Assembly: GCF_009176545.1 (NCBI RefSeq)
Contig: NZ_VTOJ01000001.1
Location: forward strand, 2,232,001-2,296,000
Reading direction: 5' to 3'
Length of the DNA: 64,000 nt
Source: Salinigranum salinum
GTDB lineage: Archaea; Halobacteriota; Halobacteria; Halobacteriales; Haloferacaceae
Of the stretch, positions 9,582-17,240 are shown piece after piece (position 1 is the stretch's first letter; the number at the start of each line of letters is the position of its first letter). The translations under genes and the position numbers were made by a program. The notes beneath the pieces are model-generated. The model saw nothing but the letters and a program-made list of their open reading frames with translations, was not told the DNA's origin and searched no databases.

Positions 9582-10826
9582 GTGACACCGAGCGAACGCG
9601 CTGCCTGGCTGGTCGAGCGACAGACCGAGGCGGGGTTCGTCACACCCGCGTACGGCGGTCGCTGTTTCGCGGGCCTCCCGGGGACGTGTTACGCCCTCCT
9701 CGGAGCCGACGTCGGACCGACGCTCCCGGCGTCGGTTGTCGACCGGCTGATCGGTGGCACACCCCCCGAGCGCGTCGTCGTGGTCGTCGTCGACGGCTTC
9801 GGCTGGGACCAGCTCACCCGCGAGCGAGGCCGACACAGCTCGCTGGATCGCCTCCTCGACGTCGGTCGACTCGAACCGCTCACGAGCACGTTCCCCTCGG
9901 AGACGGCGGCGGCGATGACGACGTTCCGCACCGCGGCGTACCCGCACGAACACGGTGTCGTCGGCTGGTTCCAGTACGTCGCGTCGCTCGAACGCGTGGT
10001 GTTACCGCTGCCCTTCACGACCGTCGACGGAACCCCGCTGTCGACGGTCGCGCCCGGGTTCGACCGCGCGACCCTGTTTCGCGGGAACGCCGCCGTCGAG
10101 CGTGCTCGGCCGGGTGTGACGACCGCGACGGTTCGACCGGCGGCCATCGGTGCCGACTACCCGTACGAGGGGCTCGACGGGTTCGCCCCGTCGCTCGCCG
10201 CGGCGGTCGACGCGGCCGGATCGTCGTCAGTCGTCACCGCGTACGTGCCACAGGTCGACGCCGTTGCTCACCGGGTCGGCACCCGCGCCGGCGACTACCA
10301 CGAGACGGTCGGCGCCGTCTTCGACGCGATAGTCGAAACCGTCGACGACGTGGCCGACGATCGCACGCTGTTCCTCGTGACCGCCGATCACGGCCACGTC
10401 GACACCGACCCAACGACGAACGTCGACCTGCGGGACGACCGGTTCGACCGGCTCTGGGAGACGTTCCGACGGCGATCGGACGGGACGGTGGTGCCGCCGA
10501 CCGGGAGTCCACGTCAGCTCCACCTGCACGTCCGCGACGGTGCGCGCGACGAGGCACGGACGGTGATCGACCGGCACCTCGACGCGCACGTGTTCGATCA
10601 GTCGGAGGCGATCGAGCACGAACTGTGGGGACCCGGCGACTCCGACGAGGCGTTCCGGTCGCGGCTCGGCGACCTGCTGGTCGTTCCCCGCGAACGGGGC
10701 GTCTGGTACGGCGACGACGAACTCGCCCAGATCGGCATGCACGGCGGGGCGACGCGCGCGGAGATGCTCGTCCCGCTCCTCGGGATCACCCCCTCGGGAC
10801 GATCGGAGCCGCCCCACGAAACCTGA
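9582..10826 (+). CDS. Alkaline phosphatase superfamily protein (type I phosphodiesterase/nucleotide pyrophosphatase type)
   Basis: 414 residues from GTG 9582. Metal-binding and catalytic motifs of the superfamily are clear: VVVVDGFGWD near residue 70, the nucleophile region TSTFPSETAAAMTTF near 105, HEHGVVGW near 125, VDAVAHRVG near 225 and VTADHGHVDTDP near 268. These support hydrolysis of phosphomono- or diesters with two metal ions. There is no signal peptide, so it is probably cytosolic. GTG 9582 is preferred because no ATG lies nearby in frame and upstream sequence overlaps the previous gene in low-quality frame. Confidence 0.85.
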   Translation: MTPSERAAWLVERQTEAGFVTPAYGGRCFAGLPGTCYALLGADVGPTLPASVVDRLIGGTPPERVVVVVVDGFGWDQLTRERGRHSSLDRLLDVGRLEPLTSTFPSETAAAMTTFRTAAYPHEHGVVGWFQYVASLERVVLPLPFTTVDGTPLSTVAPGFDRATLFRGNAAVERARPGVTTATVRPAAIGADYPYEGLDGFAPSLAAAVDAAGSSSVVTAYVPQVDAVAHRVGTRAGDYHETVGAVFDAIVETVDDVADDRTLFLVTADHGHVDTDPTTNVDLRDDRFDRLWETFRRRSDGTVVPPTGSPRQLHLHVRDGARDEARTVIDRHLDAHVFDQSEAIEHELWGPGDSDEAFRSRLGDLLVVPRERGVWYGDDELAQIGMHGGATRAEMLVPLLGITPSGRSEPPHET

Positions 10827-10866
10827 GCGGGCGCACGACCTCGCCGCCGAGCGCGGATTCTGCAAG

Positions 10867-10877
10867 CTCTAAATGCC
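10867..10877 (+). promoter_or_regulatory. TATA box for aroC
   Basis: ctctaaatgcc is centred about 27 bases before ATG 10898, implying a leaderless aroC transcript independent of the upstream phosphatase gene. Confidence 0.55.
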
Positions 10878-10897
10878 CGCACCACTGACCGACGGGC

Positions 10898-12049
10898 ATG
10901 AACGGGAACCGATTCGGTCGGCTCTTTCAGGTGACGACCTACGGCGAGTCTCACGGGCCGGCGATGGGCGTGACGGTGTCGGGCTGTCCCGCGGGGCTGG
11001 AACTCTCCGAGGAGGACGTCCAGCGCGAACTCGACCGGCGCAAGCCGGGACAGTCGATGATCACCACCTCCCGGGGCGAACCCGACGAGGTCGTCATCAA
11101 CTCCGGCGTGCAGGACGGCTACACCACGGGGACGCCCATCGGGATGGTCATCCAGAACAAGGACGCCCGCTCGGGCAAGTACGAGCCGTACGTGACGGCA
11201 CCACGACCGAGCCACGGCGACTTCACCTACTCGGCGAAGTTCGGGACGCGGAACTGGGGCGGCGGCGGCCGTTCCTCCGCACGAGAGACGGTCAACTGGG
11301 TCGCCGCGGGCGCCATCGCGGGGAAGATCCTCTCACAGCAAGGCATCCAGGTGAAGGCCCACGTCAACCAGATCGGCGACATCGAGGCTCCACCCGTCAG
11401 CTTCGAGGAGATGCTCGAACACACGGAGGAGAACGAGGTGCGGTGTGCACACCCCCCCACTGCGGAAAAGATGCGCGACCGCATCGACGAGTACCAACAG
11501 GAGGGCGACTCGATCGGCGGCTCCATCTACTTCGAGGCCCGCGGCGTCCCCCGGGGGCTCGGCGCACCCCGATTCGACTCGTTCCCCGCGCGGCTGGGAC
11601 AGGCGATGTTCGCTATCCCCGCCACGACGGGTGTCGAGTACGGCCTCGGCCGCGAGGCACGCGAGTGGACCGGGCTCGACAGAAACGAGGACTGGGAGTT
11701 CGACGCCGACGGCGACCCCGCTCCGGAAGGGAACAGACACGGCGGGCTCCAGGGTGGCATCACGACGGGTCAGCCCATCTACGGCGAGGCGACGTGGCAC
11801 GCGCCGACTTCCATCCCGAAGAAACAGAAGACGGTCGACTGGGAAACTGGAGAAGAAAAGGAGATCCAGGTCGTCGGGCGACACGACCCCGTCCTCCCCC
11901 CGCGGGCAGTGCCGGTCGTCGAGGCGATGCTCTCGCTCACGATCCTCGACTTCATGCTCCTGGGGGGGAGGATCAATCCCGACCGCCTCGACGGGGACGC
12001 CGGCGAGTACGACACGGAGTACCACCCCTCGTCGCCCGACAACCAGTAG
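10898..12049 (+). CDS. aroC: Chorismate synthase
   Basis: Last shikimate-pathway enzyme, converting EPSP to chorismate with reduced FMN as cofactor. 383 residues, typical length. Diagnostic patterns are FQVTTYGESHGPAMG (residues 8-22), the arginine-rich substrate site around RPSHGDFTYSAKFG near 107, GGGRSSARETVNWVAAG near 122, and GLQGGITTGQPI near 285. A TATA box 27 bases upstream supports ATG 10898. Confidence 0.97.
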   Translation: MNGNRFGRLFQVTTYGESHGPAMGVTVSGCPAGLELSEEDVQRELDRRKPGQSMITTSRGEPDEVVINSGVQDGYTTGTPIGMVIQNKDARSGKYEPYVTAPRPSHGDFTYSAKFGTRNWGGGGRSSARETVNWVAAGAIAGKILSQQGIQVKAHVNQIGDIEAPPVSFEEMLEHTEENEVRCAHPPTAEKMRDRIDEYQQEGDSIGGSIYFEARGVPRGLGAPRFDSFPARLGQAMFAIPATTGVEYGLGREAREWTGLDRNEDWEFDADGDPAPEGNRHGGLQGGITTGQPIYGEATWHAPTSIPKKQKTVDWETGEEKEIQVVGRHDPVLPPRAVPVVEAMLSLTILDFMLLGGRINPDRLDGDAGEYDTEYHPSSPDNQ

Positions 12050-12176
12050 GCGGCTGTCGCGGCCGTCTACTGGCTTCACTGTTCGAAGTTAGAACCGTCG
12101 ATTCGGTCCTTTTCACCCCTCTCGATCATACAATATAAGGTCTATCATCATCTTTCCTTGTCAATGCATAGCAAAG

Positions 12177-12185
12177 TCTTTAATC
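12177..12185 (+). promoter_or_regulatory. Probable korAB promoter
   Basis: tctttaatc lies about 54 bases before ATG 12235, predicting a short leader of roughly 25-30 bases that contains a GC-rich gggccc/gggcc repeat able to fold. A second AT-rich box (caatataagg, 12131-12140) lies further up. The 12050-12176 interval shows no gene. Confidence 0.4.
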
Positions 12186-12234
12186 GGTACCTCGCCAACA
12201 AGTCCGGTAGGGCCCACGGGGCCGTGACCACAAC

Positions 12235-14127
12235 ATGACTGACGACGAACTCATCTGGCGAATCGCAGGAGGATCCGGTGACGGGATCGCCTCGACGAGC
12301 CAGAACTTCGCGAAGGCCCTGATGCGGTCAGGGCTGCACGTATTCACACACCGACATTATCCGTCGCGCATCCGTGGTGGCCACACGTACACGGAGATCC
12401 GTGCCTCCGCGGATCCGGTCGAGTCGCGTGGCGACGGCTACAACTTCCTCCTCACGCTGGGCGACTCGTTCGCGCGGAACCCCTCGGAGGGCGCGTACTA
12501 CGGCGACGAGGAGCAGAAGCCGCTGTACGAGAACCTCGACGAGCTTCGCGAGGGGGGCGTCATGGTCATCGACGAAGGGCTCGTCGACACCGACGCCGTC
12601 GAGGACTTCGACGAGCGGGTCGAGGAGAACGACTGGCACGTCTACGAGTTCGACCTGCGCTCGCTCGCCCGCGAGCACGGGCGCGAGGTCATGCGCAACA
12701 CCGCCGGTGTCGGCGTGACCTGCGCGCTCGCCGGCATCGACCGGCAGTGGATCGTCGACCTGATGACCGACGCCATGCCCGAGAAGATCCTCGAGCCCAA
12801 CCTCGCTATTCTCGACGAGGCGTACGAGATGGCGATGGAGCGCGAGCACACCCACGACATCTCCGTGCCCACGGGCGAACACGACGAGGAGCAGGTGCTC
12901 CTCTCCGGAAGTGACGCCATCGCCTACGGCGCGCTCGACGAGGGCTGTCGATTCATCGCCGGCTACCCCATGACGCCGTGGACCGAGGTGTTCACCATCA
13001 TGTCGCAGAACCTCCCGAAGGTCGGCGGCATCTCCGAGCAGGTGGAGGACGAGATCGCCGCGGCCGCGCTCGCACTGGGGGCCTCCCACGCCGGCGTGAA
13101 GGCCATGTCCGGCTCTTCCGGCGGCGGGTTCGCGCTGATGTCCGAGCCGCTCGGTCTCGCCGAGATGACCGAGACGCCGGTCGTCCTCGTCGAGGCGATG
13201 CGCGCCGGCCCCTCCACGGGACTGCCGACGAAGCCAGAACAGGGCGACCTCGAACACGTCCTCTACACGTCGCAGGGCGACTCCAACCGCGTCGTCTTCG
13301 CCCCTGCGACGGTCTCGGAGGCGTACACCCAGACCCGCAAGGCGTTCGAACTCGCCTACGAGTACCAGATCCCCGCCATCGTCATCTACGACCAGAAGCT
13401 CGGTGGCGAGCTCGTGAACGTCCCCGCGAGCCACTTCGACGAGGCACCGAACCCGGATCTCGGGTCGGTGCTCACGGAGGCGGAACTCGCGGAGGCACCG
13501 CACGACGCCTCGGGCAAGTACAACCGCTTCCAGCACGACGTCGAGAAGGGGATCAGCCCGCGCTCGATCCCCGGGCAGAAGGGTGGTCGCTTCCTCGCGA
13601 CCGGCAACGAACACATGCCCGCCGGCCACATCAGCGAGGACCCCGCGAACCGCGTCTTCCAGGTGGACCGCCGCATGGAGCGCGTCGAGAACATCCGGAC
13701 GGACCTCGACGCCATGGACGAGAGCCACCAGACGCCGCACGGCCCGGAAGAGGCGGAGTACGGCATCCTGACGTGGGGGTCGAACCAGGGCACAGTCTTC
13801 GAGGCCGTCGACCGCCTCAACGACGCCGGCCACTCGGTGAAGGCGCTGTCGGTGTCGGACATGATGCCCTATCCGGTCGACGAGGTCGAGGCGTTCATCG
13901 AGAGCGTCGACGAGGTGCTCGTCGTGGAGATGAACGCCTCCGCGCAGTTCCGCGGGCTGACGCAGAAGGAGCTCGGGCGCTACGGCGAGAGGCTCTCCAG
14001 CCTCCTCAAGTACAACGGCAACCCCTTCGAGCCCGGCGAGATCGTCGACGGCTTCGTGACGACGATCGTCGAGAACGACACGCTCCCGGGGACCGAGACC
14101 AAGTTCGTCCCCGCCGCAGGTGATTAA
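12235..14127 (+). CDS. korA: 2-oxoacid:ferredoxin oxidoreductase, fused gamma-alpha subunit
   Basis: 630-residue subunit. The N-terminal gamma domain (residues 1-190; WRIAGGSGDGIASTSQNF) is fused to the alpha domain (about 215-630), which starts with the conserved GCRFIAGYPMTPWTE motif. With KorB it oxidatively decarboxylates a 2-oxoacid to an acyl-CoA while reducing ferredoxin. The two-subunit layout matches the haloarchaeal 2-oxoglutarate enzyme, but pyruvate specificity cannot be excluded. The last bases (GCAGGTGATTAA) encode the C-terminus and also supply the Shine-Dalgarno site for korB, so translation is coupled. Confidence 0.93.
   Translation: MTDDELIWRIAGGSGDGIASTSQNFAKALMRSGLHVFTHRHYPSRIRGGHTYTEIRASADPVESRGDGYNFLLTLGDSFARNPSEGAYYGDEEQKPLYENLDELREGGVMVIDEGLVDTDAVEDFDERVEENDWHVYEFDLRSLAREHGREVMRNTAGVGVTCALAGIDRQWIVDLMTDAMPEKILEPNLAILDEAYEMAMEREHTHDISVPTGEHDEEQVLLSGSDAIAYGALDEGCRFIAGYPMTPWTEVFTIMSQNLPKVGGISEQVEDEIAAAALALGASHAGVKAMSGSSGGGFALMSEPLGLAEMTETPVVLVEAMRAGPSTGLPTKPEQGDLEHVLYTSQGDSNRVVFAPATVSEAYTQTRKAFELAYEYQIPAIVIYDQKLGGELVNVPASHFDEAPNPDLGSVLTEAELAEAPHDASGKYNRFQHDVEKGISPRSIPGQKGGRFLATGNEHMPAGHISEDPANRVFQVDRRMERVENIRTDLDAMDESHQTPHGPEEAEYGILTWGSNQGTVFEAVDRLNDAGHSVKALSVSDMMPYPVDEVEAFIESVDEVLVVEMNASAQFRGLTQKELGRYGERLSSLLKYNGNPFEPGEIVDGFVTTIVENDTLPGTETKFVPAAGD
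14120..14125 (+). promoter_or_regulatory. Shine-Dalgarno site that sets the korB start
   Basis: The end of korA carries GGTGAT (14119-14124 region), complementary to the haloarchaeal 16S 3' end and spaced four bases from ATG 14129. It argues for ATG 14129 rather than the in-frame GTG at 14120. Confidence 0.55.
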
Positions 14128-14128
14128 C

Positions 14129-15067
14129 ATGAGTGTATTCAGCGCAATCGGTGAAGAGACGGAACACGACCAGAACGAGTTCACGCCCGGCCTCGAGCCA
14201 CAGCCCACGTGGTGTCCCGGCTGTGGTGACTTCGGCGTCCTGAAGGCGCTGAAGGGTGCGGCCGCCGAACTGGGGCTGAGTCCCGACGAGATGCTCCTCT
14301 GTACGGGCATCGGCTGCTCGGGCAAGCTCAACAGCTACTTCGAGAGCTACGGCTTCCACACCATCCACGGCCGTTCGCTCCCGATCGCCCGTGCCGCGAA
14401 GCTGGCCAACCCCGGCCTCACGGTCATCGCCGCCGGCGGCGACGGCGACGGCTACGGCATCGGTGGGAACCACTTCATGCACTCGGCCCGCGAGAACCAC
14501 GACATGACGTACATCGTGTTCAACAACGAGATCTTCGGGCTGACGAAGGGGCAGACGTCGCCCACCTCGCCCAAGGGCCACAAGTCGAAGACCCAACCCC
14601 ACGGCTCCGCGAAAGAGCCGCTCCGGCCGCTGTCGCTGTCGCTCACCTCGGGCGCGTCGTACATCGCTCGTACTGCGGCAGTGAACCCGAACCAGGCGAA
14701 GGAGATCATCGTCGAGGCGATCGAACACGACGGCTTCTCGCACGTCGACTTCCTCACCCAGTGTCCGACCTGGAACAAGGACGCGCGGCAGTACGTCCCG
14801 TACATCGACATCCAGGACTCCGACGACTACGAGTTCGATCACACGGACCGCCGTGAGGCGTCGGAGATGATGGCCGAGACCGAGGACGCCCTCCACGAAG
14901 GGACGGTCCTCACCGGCCGGTACTACGTCGACGGCGACCGGCCCTCCTACGGGCAGGAGAAGCGCGCCATCGGCGAGATGCCCGAGGAACCCCTCGCGGA
15001 GCGGTACTTCGACGACGACTACGAGTGGGAGCGCTCGTACGACCTGTTCCTCGACAAACACCGCTGA
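14129..15067 (+). CDS. korB: 2-oxoacid:ferredoxin oxidoreductase, beta subunit
   Basis: 312-residue thiamine-diphosphate-binding subunit partnering KorA. The N-terminal WCPGCGDFGVLKAL motif (about residues 27-40) and LLCTGIGCSGKL supply conserved cysteines, and the TPP/Mg site is seen in AAGGDGDGYGIGGNHF (near 105) followed by MTYIVFNNEIFGLTKGQTSPTS. Absence of a separate delta ferredoxin subunit is normal for haloarchaea. Start chosen at ATG 14129 because of the Shine-Dalgarno match inside the end of korA. An Lrp-type regulator follows 213 bases downstream with its own promoter. Confidence 0.94.
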   Translation: MSVFSAIGEETEHDQNEFTPGLEPQPTWCPGCGDFGVLKALKGAAAELGLSPDEMLLCTGIGCSGKLNSYFESYGFHTIHGRSLPIARAAKLANPGLTVIAAGGDGDGYGIGGNHFMHSARENHDMTYIVFNNEIFGLTKGQTSPTSPKGHKSKTQPHGSAKEPLRPLSLSLTSGASYIARTAAVNPNQAKEIIVEAIEHDGFSHVDFLTQCPTWNKDARQYVPYIDIQDSDDYEFDHTDRREASEMMAETEDALHEGTVLTGRYYVDGDRPSYGQEKRAIGEMPEEPLAERYFDDDYEWERSYDLFLDKHR

Positions 15068-15247
15068 GCCGGGTCACGGCTCCCCCCTGTCTCGTTCGGT
15101 TTCGGTCCTCAGAACCCGACCCAACACGGTTGATCGACGGCGGACGTCGTCGCGAAGATCCACGAGGAGCGCGTCGAACCGCGAGACGTCCCCCGAGGGG
15201 TTCCCCGTGGTCTGTGACGCGTCGTGGAGCCCGTTTTTCGATTCGCA

Positions 15248-15258
15248 ACATATTTTTT
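15248..15258 (+). promoter_or_regulatory. TATA box for the Lrp gene
   Basis: acatatttttt is centred 28 bases before ATG 15281 and points to a leaderless transcript separate from korAB. Confidence 0.55.
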
Positions 15259-15280
15259 CCGTGCCGGAAAACGAAGATAC

Positions 15281-15709
15281 ATGGACGCGACCTCTACGGC
15301 GGCGCGGGTTCTCCAGGCACTCGAGGAGGACGCACAGGCGTCCTACGCCGACATCGCCGAACGCGCGGGCGTCTCGAAGCCGACCGTGCGAAAGTACATC
15401 CAGCAGCTGGAGGACGACGGCGTCATCGTCGGCTACTCAGCCGACGTCGACCCGAAGAAGCTCTCGGGACAGTCGATCGCCCTGGTGGGGATCGACGTCG
15501 CCTCCGAGCGGTACGTGGAGGCGACGCGCGCCCTGACCGAACTCGACGCCGTCGAGTCGCTGTACACCTCCTCGGGCGATCACATGCTGATGGCCGAGGT
15601 CCGCGCCCCCGACGGCAACGCGCTCGGCGAGGTCATCGCCCAGGAGATCCTCGCGATCGACGGGGTCACCGCCGCCCACCCCTCGTTCCTCCAGGAGCGC
15701 CTGAAGTAA
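15281..15709 (+). CDS. Lrp/AsnC family transcriptional regulator
   Basis: 142 residues: an N-terminal winged helix-turn-helix (about 5-55; ASYADIAERAGVSKPTVRKYIQQLEDDGVI) and a C-terminal RAM domain (65-140) that normally binds an amino acid and forms octamers. The C-terminal phrase YTSSGDHMLMAEVRAPDG is the typical ligand-site region. ATG 15281 is supported by its TATA box; the frame upstream is non-coding in character. Position right after korAB suggests, but does not prove, control of 2-oxoacid metabolism. Confidence 0.9.
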   Translation: MDATSTAARVLQALEEDAQASYADIAERAGVSKPTVRKYIQQLEDDGVIVGYSADVDPKKLSGQSIALVGIDVASERYVEATRALTELDAVESLYTSSGDHMLMAEVRAPDGNALGEVIAQEILAIDGVTAAHPSFLQERLK

Positions 15710-15821
15710 CGTCGTCGACCACACCCCGTCGCCGTCTCCTCGTTCCGCCCGTCGCGCACGCCCGTTCACTTTCGCCTCGCTTTGGGAACGCTCAGTAGCC
15801 TCCGCCCCCGACTACACGCCG

Positions 15822-17099
15822 ATGCCGGACCGGGACACTCCATTCGTCGCCGCGGATCGGCCCGACGACGCGACCGACGCGCGCGTCGTGCTCCACGTCG
15901 ACATGGACTGTTTCTACGCCTCCTGCGAGCGGCGACGACAGCCGGAACTCGCGGGCGAACCGGTCGTCGTCGGGATGGGGTTCGAGGCCGGCGAGACCCA
16001 GGGTGCGGTGGCGACCGCCAGCTACGAGGCGCGGGCGTACGGCGTCGAGAGCGCCCAGCCCATCTCGCAGGCGCTGGAGGCACTCCCCCGCGTCGAGGAG
16101 GGCGGCGACGGTCACTACCTCCCGGTCGACCTCGACTACTACCGCGCCGTCGCCGAGGAGGTCAAGGCGGTGCTCCACGACTGCGCCGACGTCGTCCGCG
16201 AAGTGAGCATCGACGAGGCGTACCTCGACGTCTCGGACAGGACGTCGTGGGCGCGCGTCGACGGCGACACGGAACGGACGCTCGCTGAGGGGTACGCGCG
16301 GTACGTCAAACAGCGCATCGCCCGCGAGGTCGGCGTCCCCGCGAGCGTCGGCGTCGCGCCGAACATGGCGACAGCGAAGGTCGCCTCCGACCACGACAAG
16401 CCGGACGGCCTCGTCGTGGTCTCACCGAGTCGGGTCGACGAGTTCCTCGCCCCCCTGTCCGTCGATGCCATCCACGGCGTTGGTCCGGTCACGGCGCGCG
16501 AACTCCGGGGACTGGGAATCGAGACCGCTGGCGACCTCGGTGCGGCGGATCCGACGGTCCTGCGCGAGCGGTTCGGCGAGCGCGGCGTGGCGCTGCATCG
16601 CCGGGCGCGCGGCGACGACGACCGGATCGTCGAACCGACGGGGCGGCCCAAGAGCCTCTCGCGGGAGTCGGCGTTCGCCGAGGCCACCGACGACGCAGAG
16701 CGCGTCCGCGAGAAGGTCCGCGCCCTCGCTGGCGACGTCGCCGCCCGCGCGACCGACCGGGGGGCGACCTACCGCACCATCGGCGTGAAGGTGGTCAACC
16801 CGCCGTTCGACGTCAACACGCGCGAGCGGTCGCTCTCGGGGCCGGTCGACGACCCCGACCTCGTCGAGCGCGTGGCGCTCGAACTCCTCGCGGAGTTCGC
16901 GGGCGACCGGATCCGAAAGGTCGGGGTCCGCGTGTCGAACCTCACGTTCGGCGGCGGCGAGCAGGCGCGACTCGACGGCTACGAAAGCGCCGAACCGGAG
17001 CGTCGGGCGACCGGTGGAGACGACGCGACGGTGCCTCACAGCCGGCAGCCCGAAGAGGAGCAGGCCTCACTGTCGGAGTTCCAGGGCGAGCACCGGTGA
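15822..17099 (+). CDS. dinB: Y-family DNA polymerase IV
   Basis: 425-residue translesion polymerase. Catalytic acidic residues are in VLHVDMDCFYASCE (residues 26-39) and REVSIDEAYLDVSD (near 130), and the helix-hairpin-helix DNA-binding motif is in DAIHGVGPVTARELRGLGIET (near 215). A little-finger domain covers about 250-375. Near the C-terminus, QASLSEFQ fits a PCNA-interacting pattern (Q-x-x-L-x-x-F), so it is probably recruited by the sliding clamp. Catalytic residues all look intact. Confidence 0.95.
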   Translation: MPDRDTPFVAADRPDDATDARVVLHVDMDCFYASCERRRQPELAGEPVVVGMGFEAGETQGAVATASYEARAYGVESAQPISQALEALPRVEEGGDGHYLPVDLDYYRAVAEEVKAVLHDCADVVREVSIDEAYLDVSDRTSWARVDGDTERTLAEGYARYVKQRIAREVGVPASVGVAPNMATAKVASDHDKPDGLVVVSPSRVDEFLAPLSVDAIHGVGPVTARELRGLGIETAGDLGAADPTVLRERFGERGVALHRRARGDDDRIVEPTGRPKSLSRESAFAEATDDAERVREKVRALAGDVAARATDRGATYRTIGVKVVNPPFDVNTRERSLSGPVDDPDLVERVALELLAEFAGDRIRKVGVRVSNLTFGGGEQARLDGYESAEPERRATGGDDATVPHSRQPEEEQASLSEFQGEHR

Positions 17100-17212
17100 G
17101 GTCGCCGACGCGGGAGTCAGGACACGAAACGTGGAGTGCTGACTATCGACGTACTGCGTAGACACACTGTTCACCAAGGCGAAAGAACAGTTTTGTTGGC
17201 AATATGATACAT

Positions 17213-17222
17213 ACTTATACTA
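17213..17222 (+). promoter_or_regulatory. TATA-rich promoter of the HhH fusion gene
   Basis: acttatacta is centred about 24 bases before ATG 17241 within an AT-rich patch (17190-17225) that contrasts with the surrounding GC-rich sequence. Confidence 0.55.
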
Positions 17223-17240
17223 TCACGTAGTAGTGTTGTC

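Noticed and set aside
12050..12234. Possible riboswitch upstream of korA
   Set aside because: Only a GC-rich repeat and a TATA box are visible; no known riboswitch core.
12328..14331. 667-codon minus-strand frame over korA
   Set aside because: Shadow of korA; no start signal and no family resemblance.
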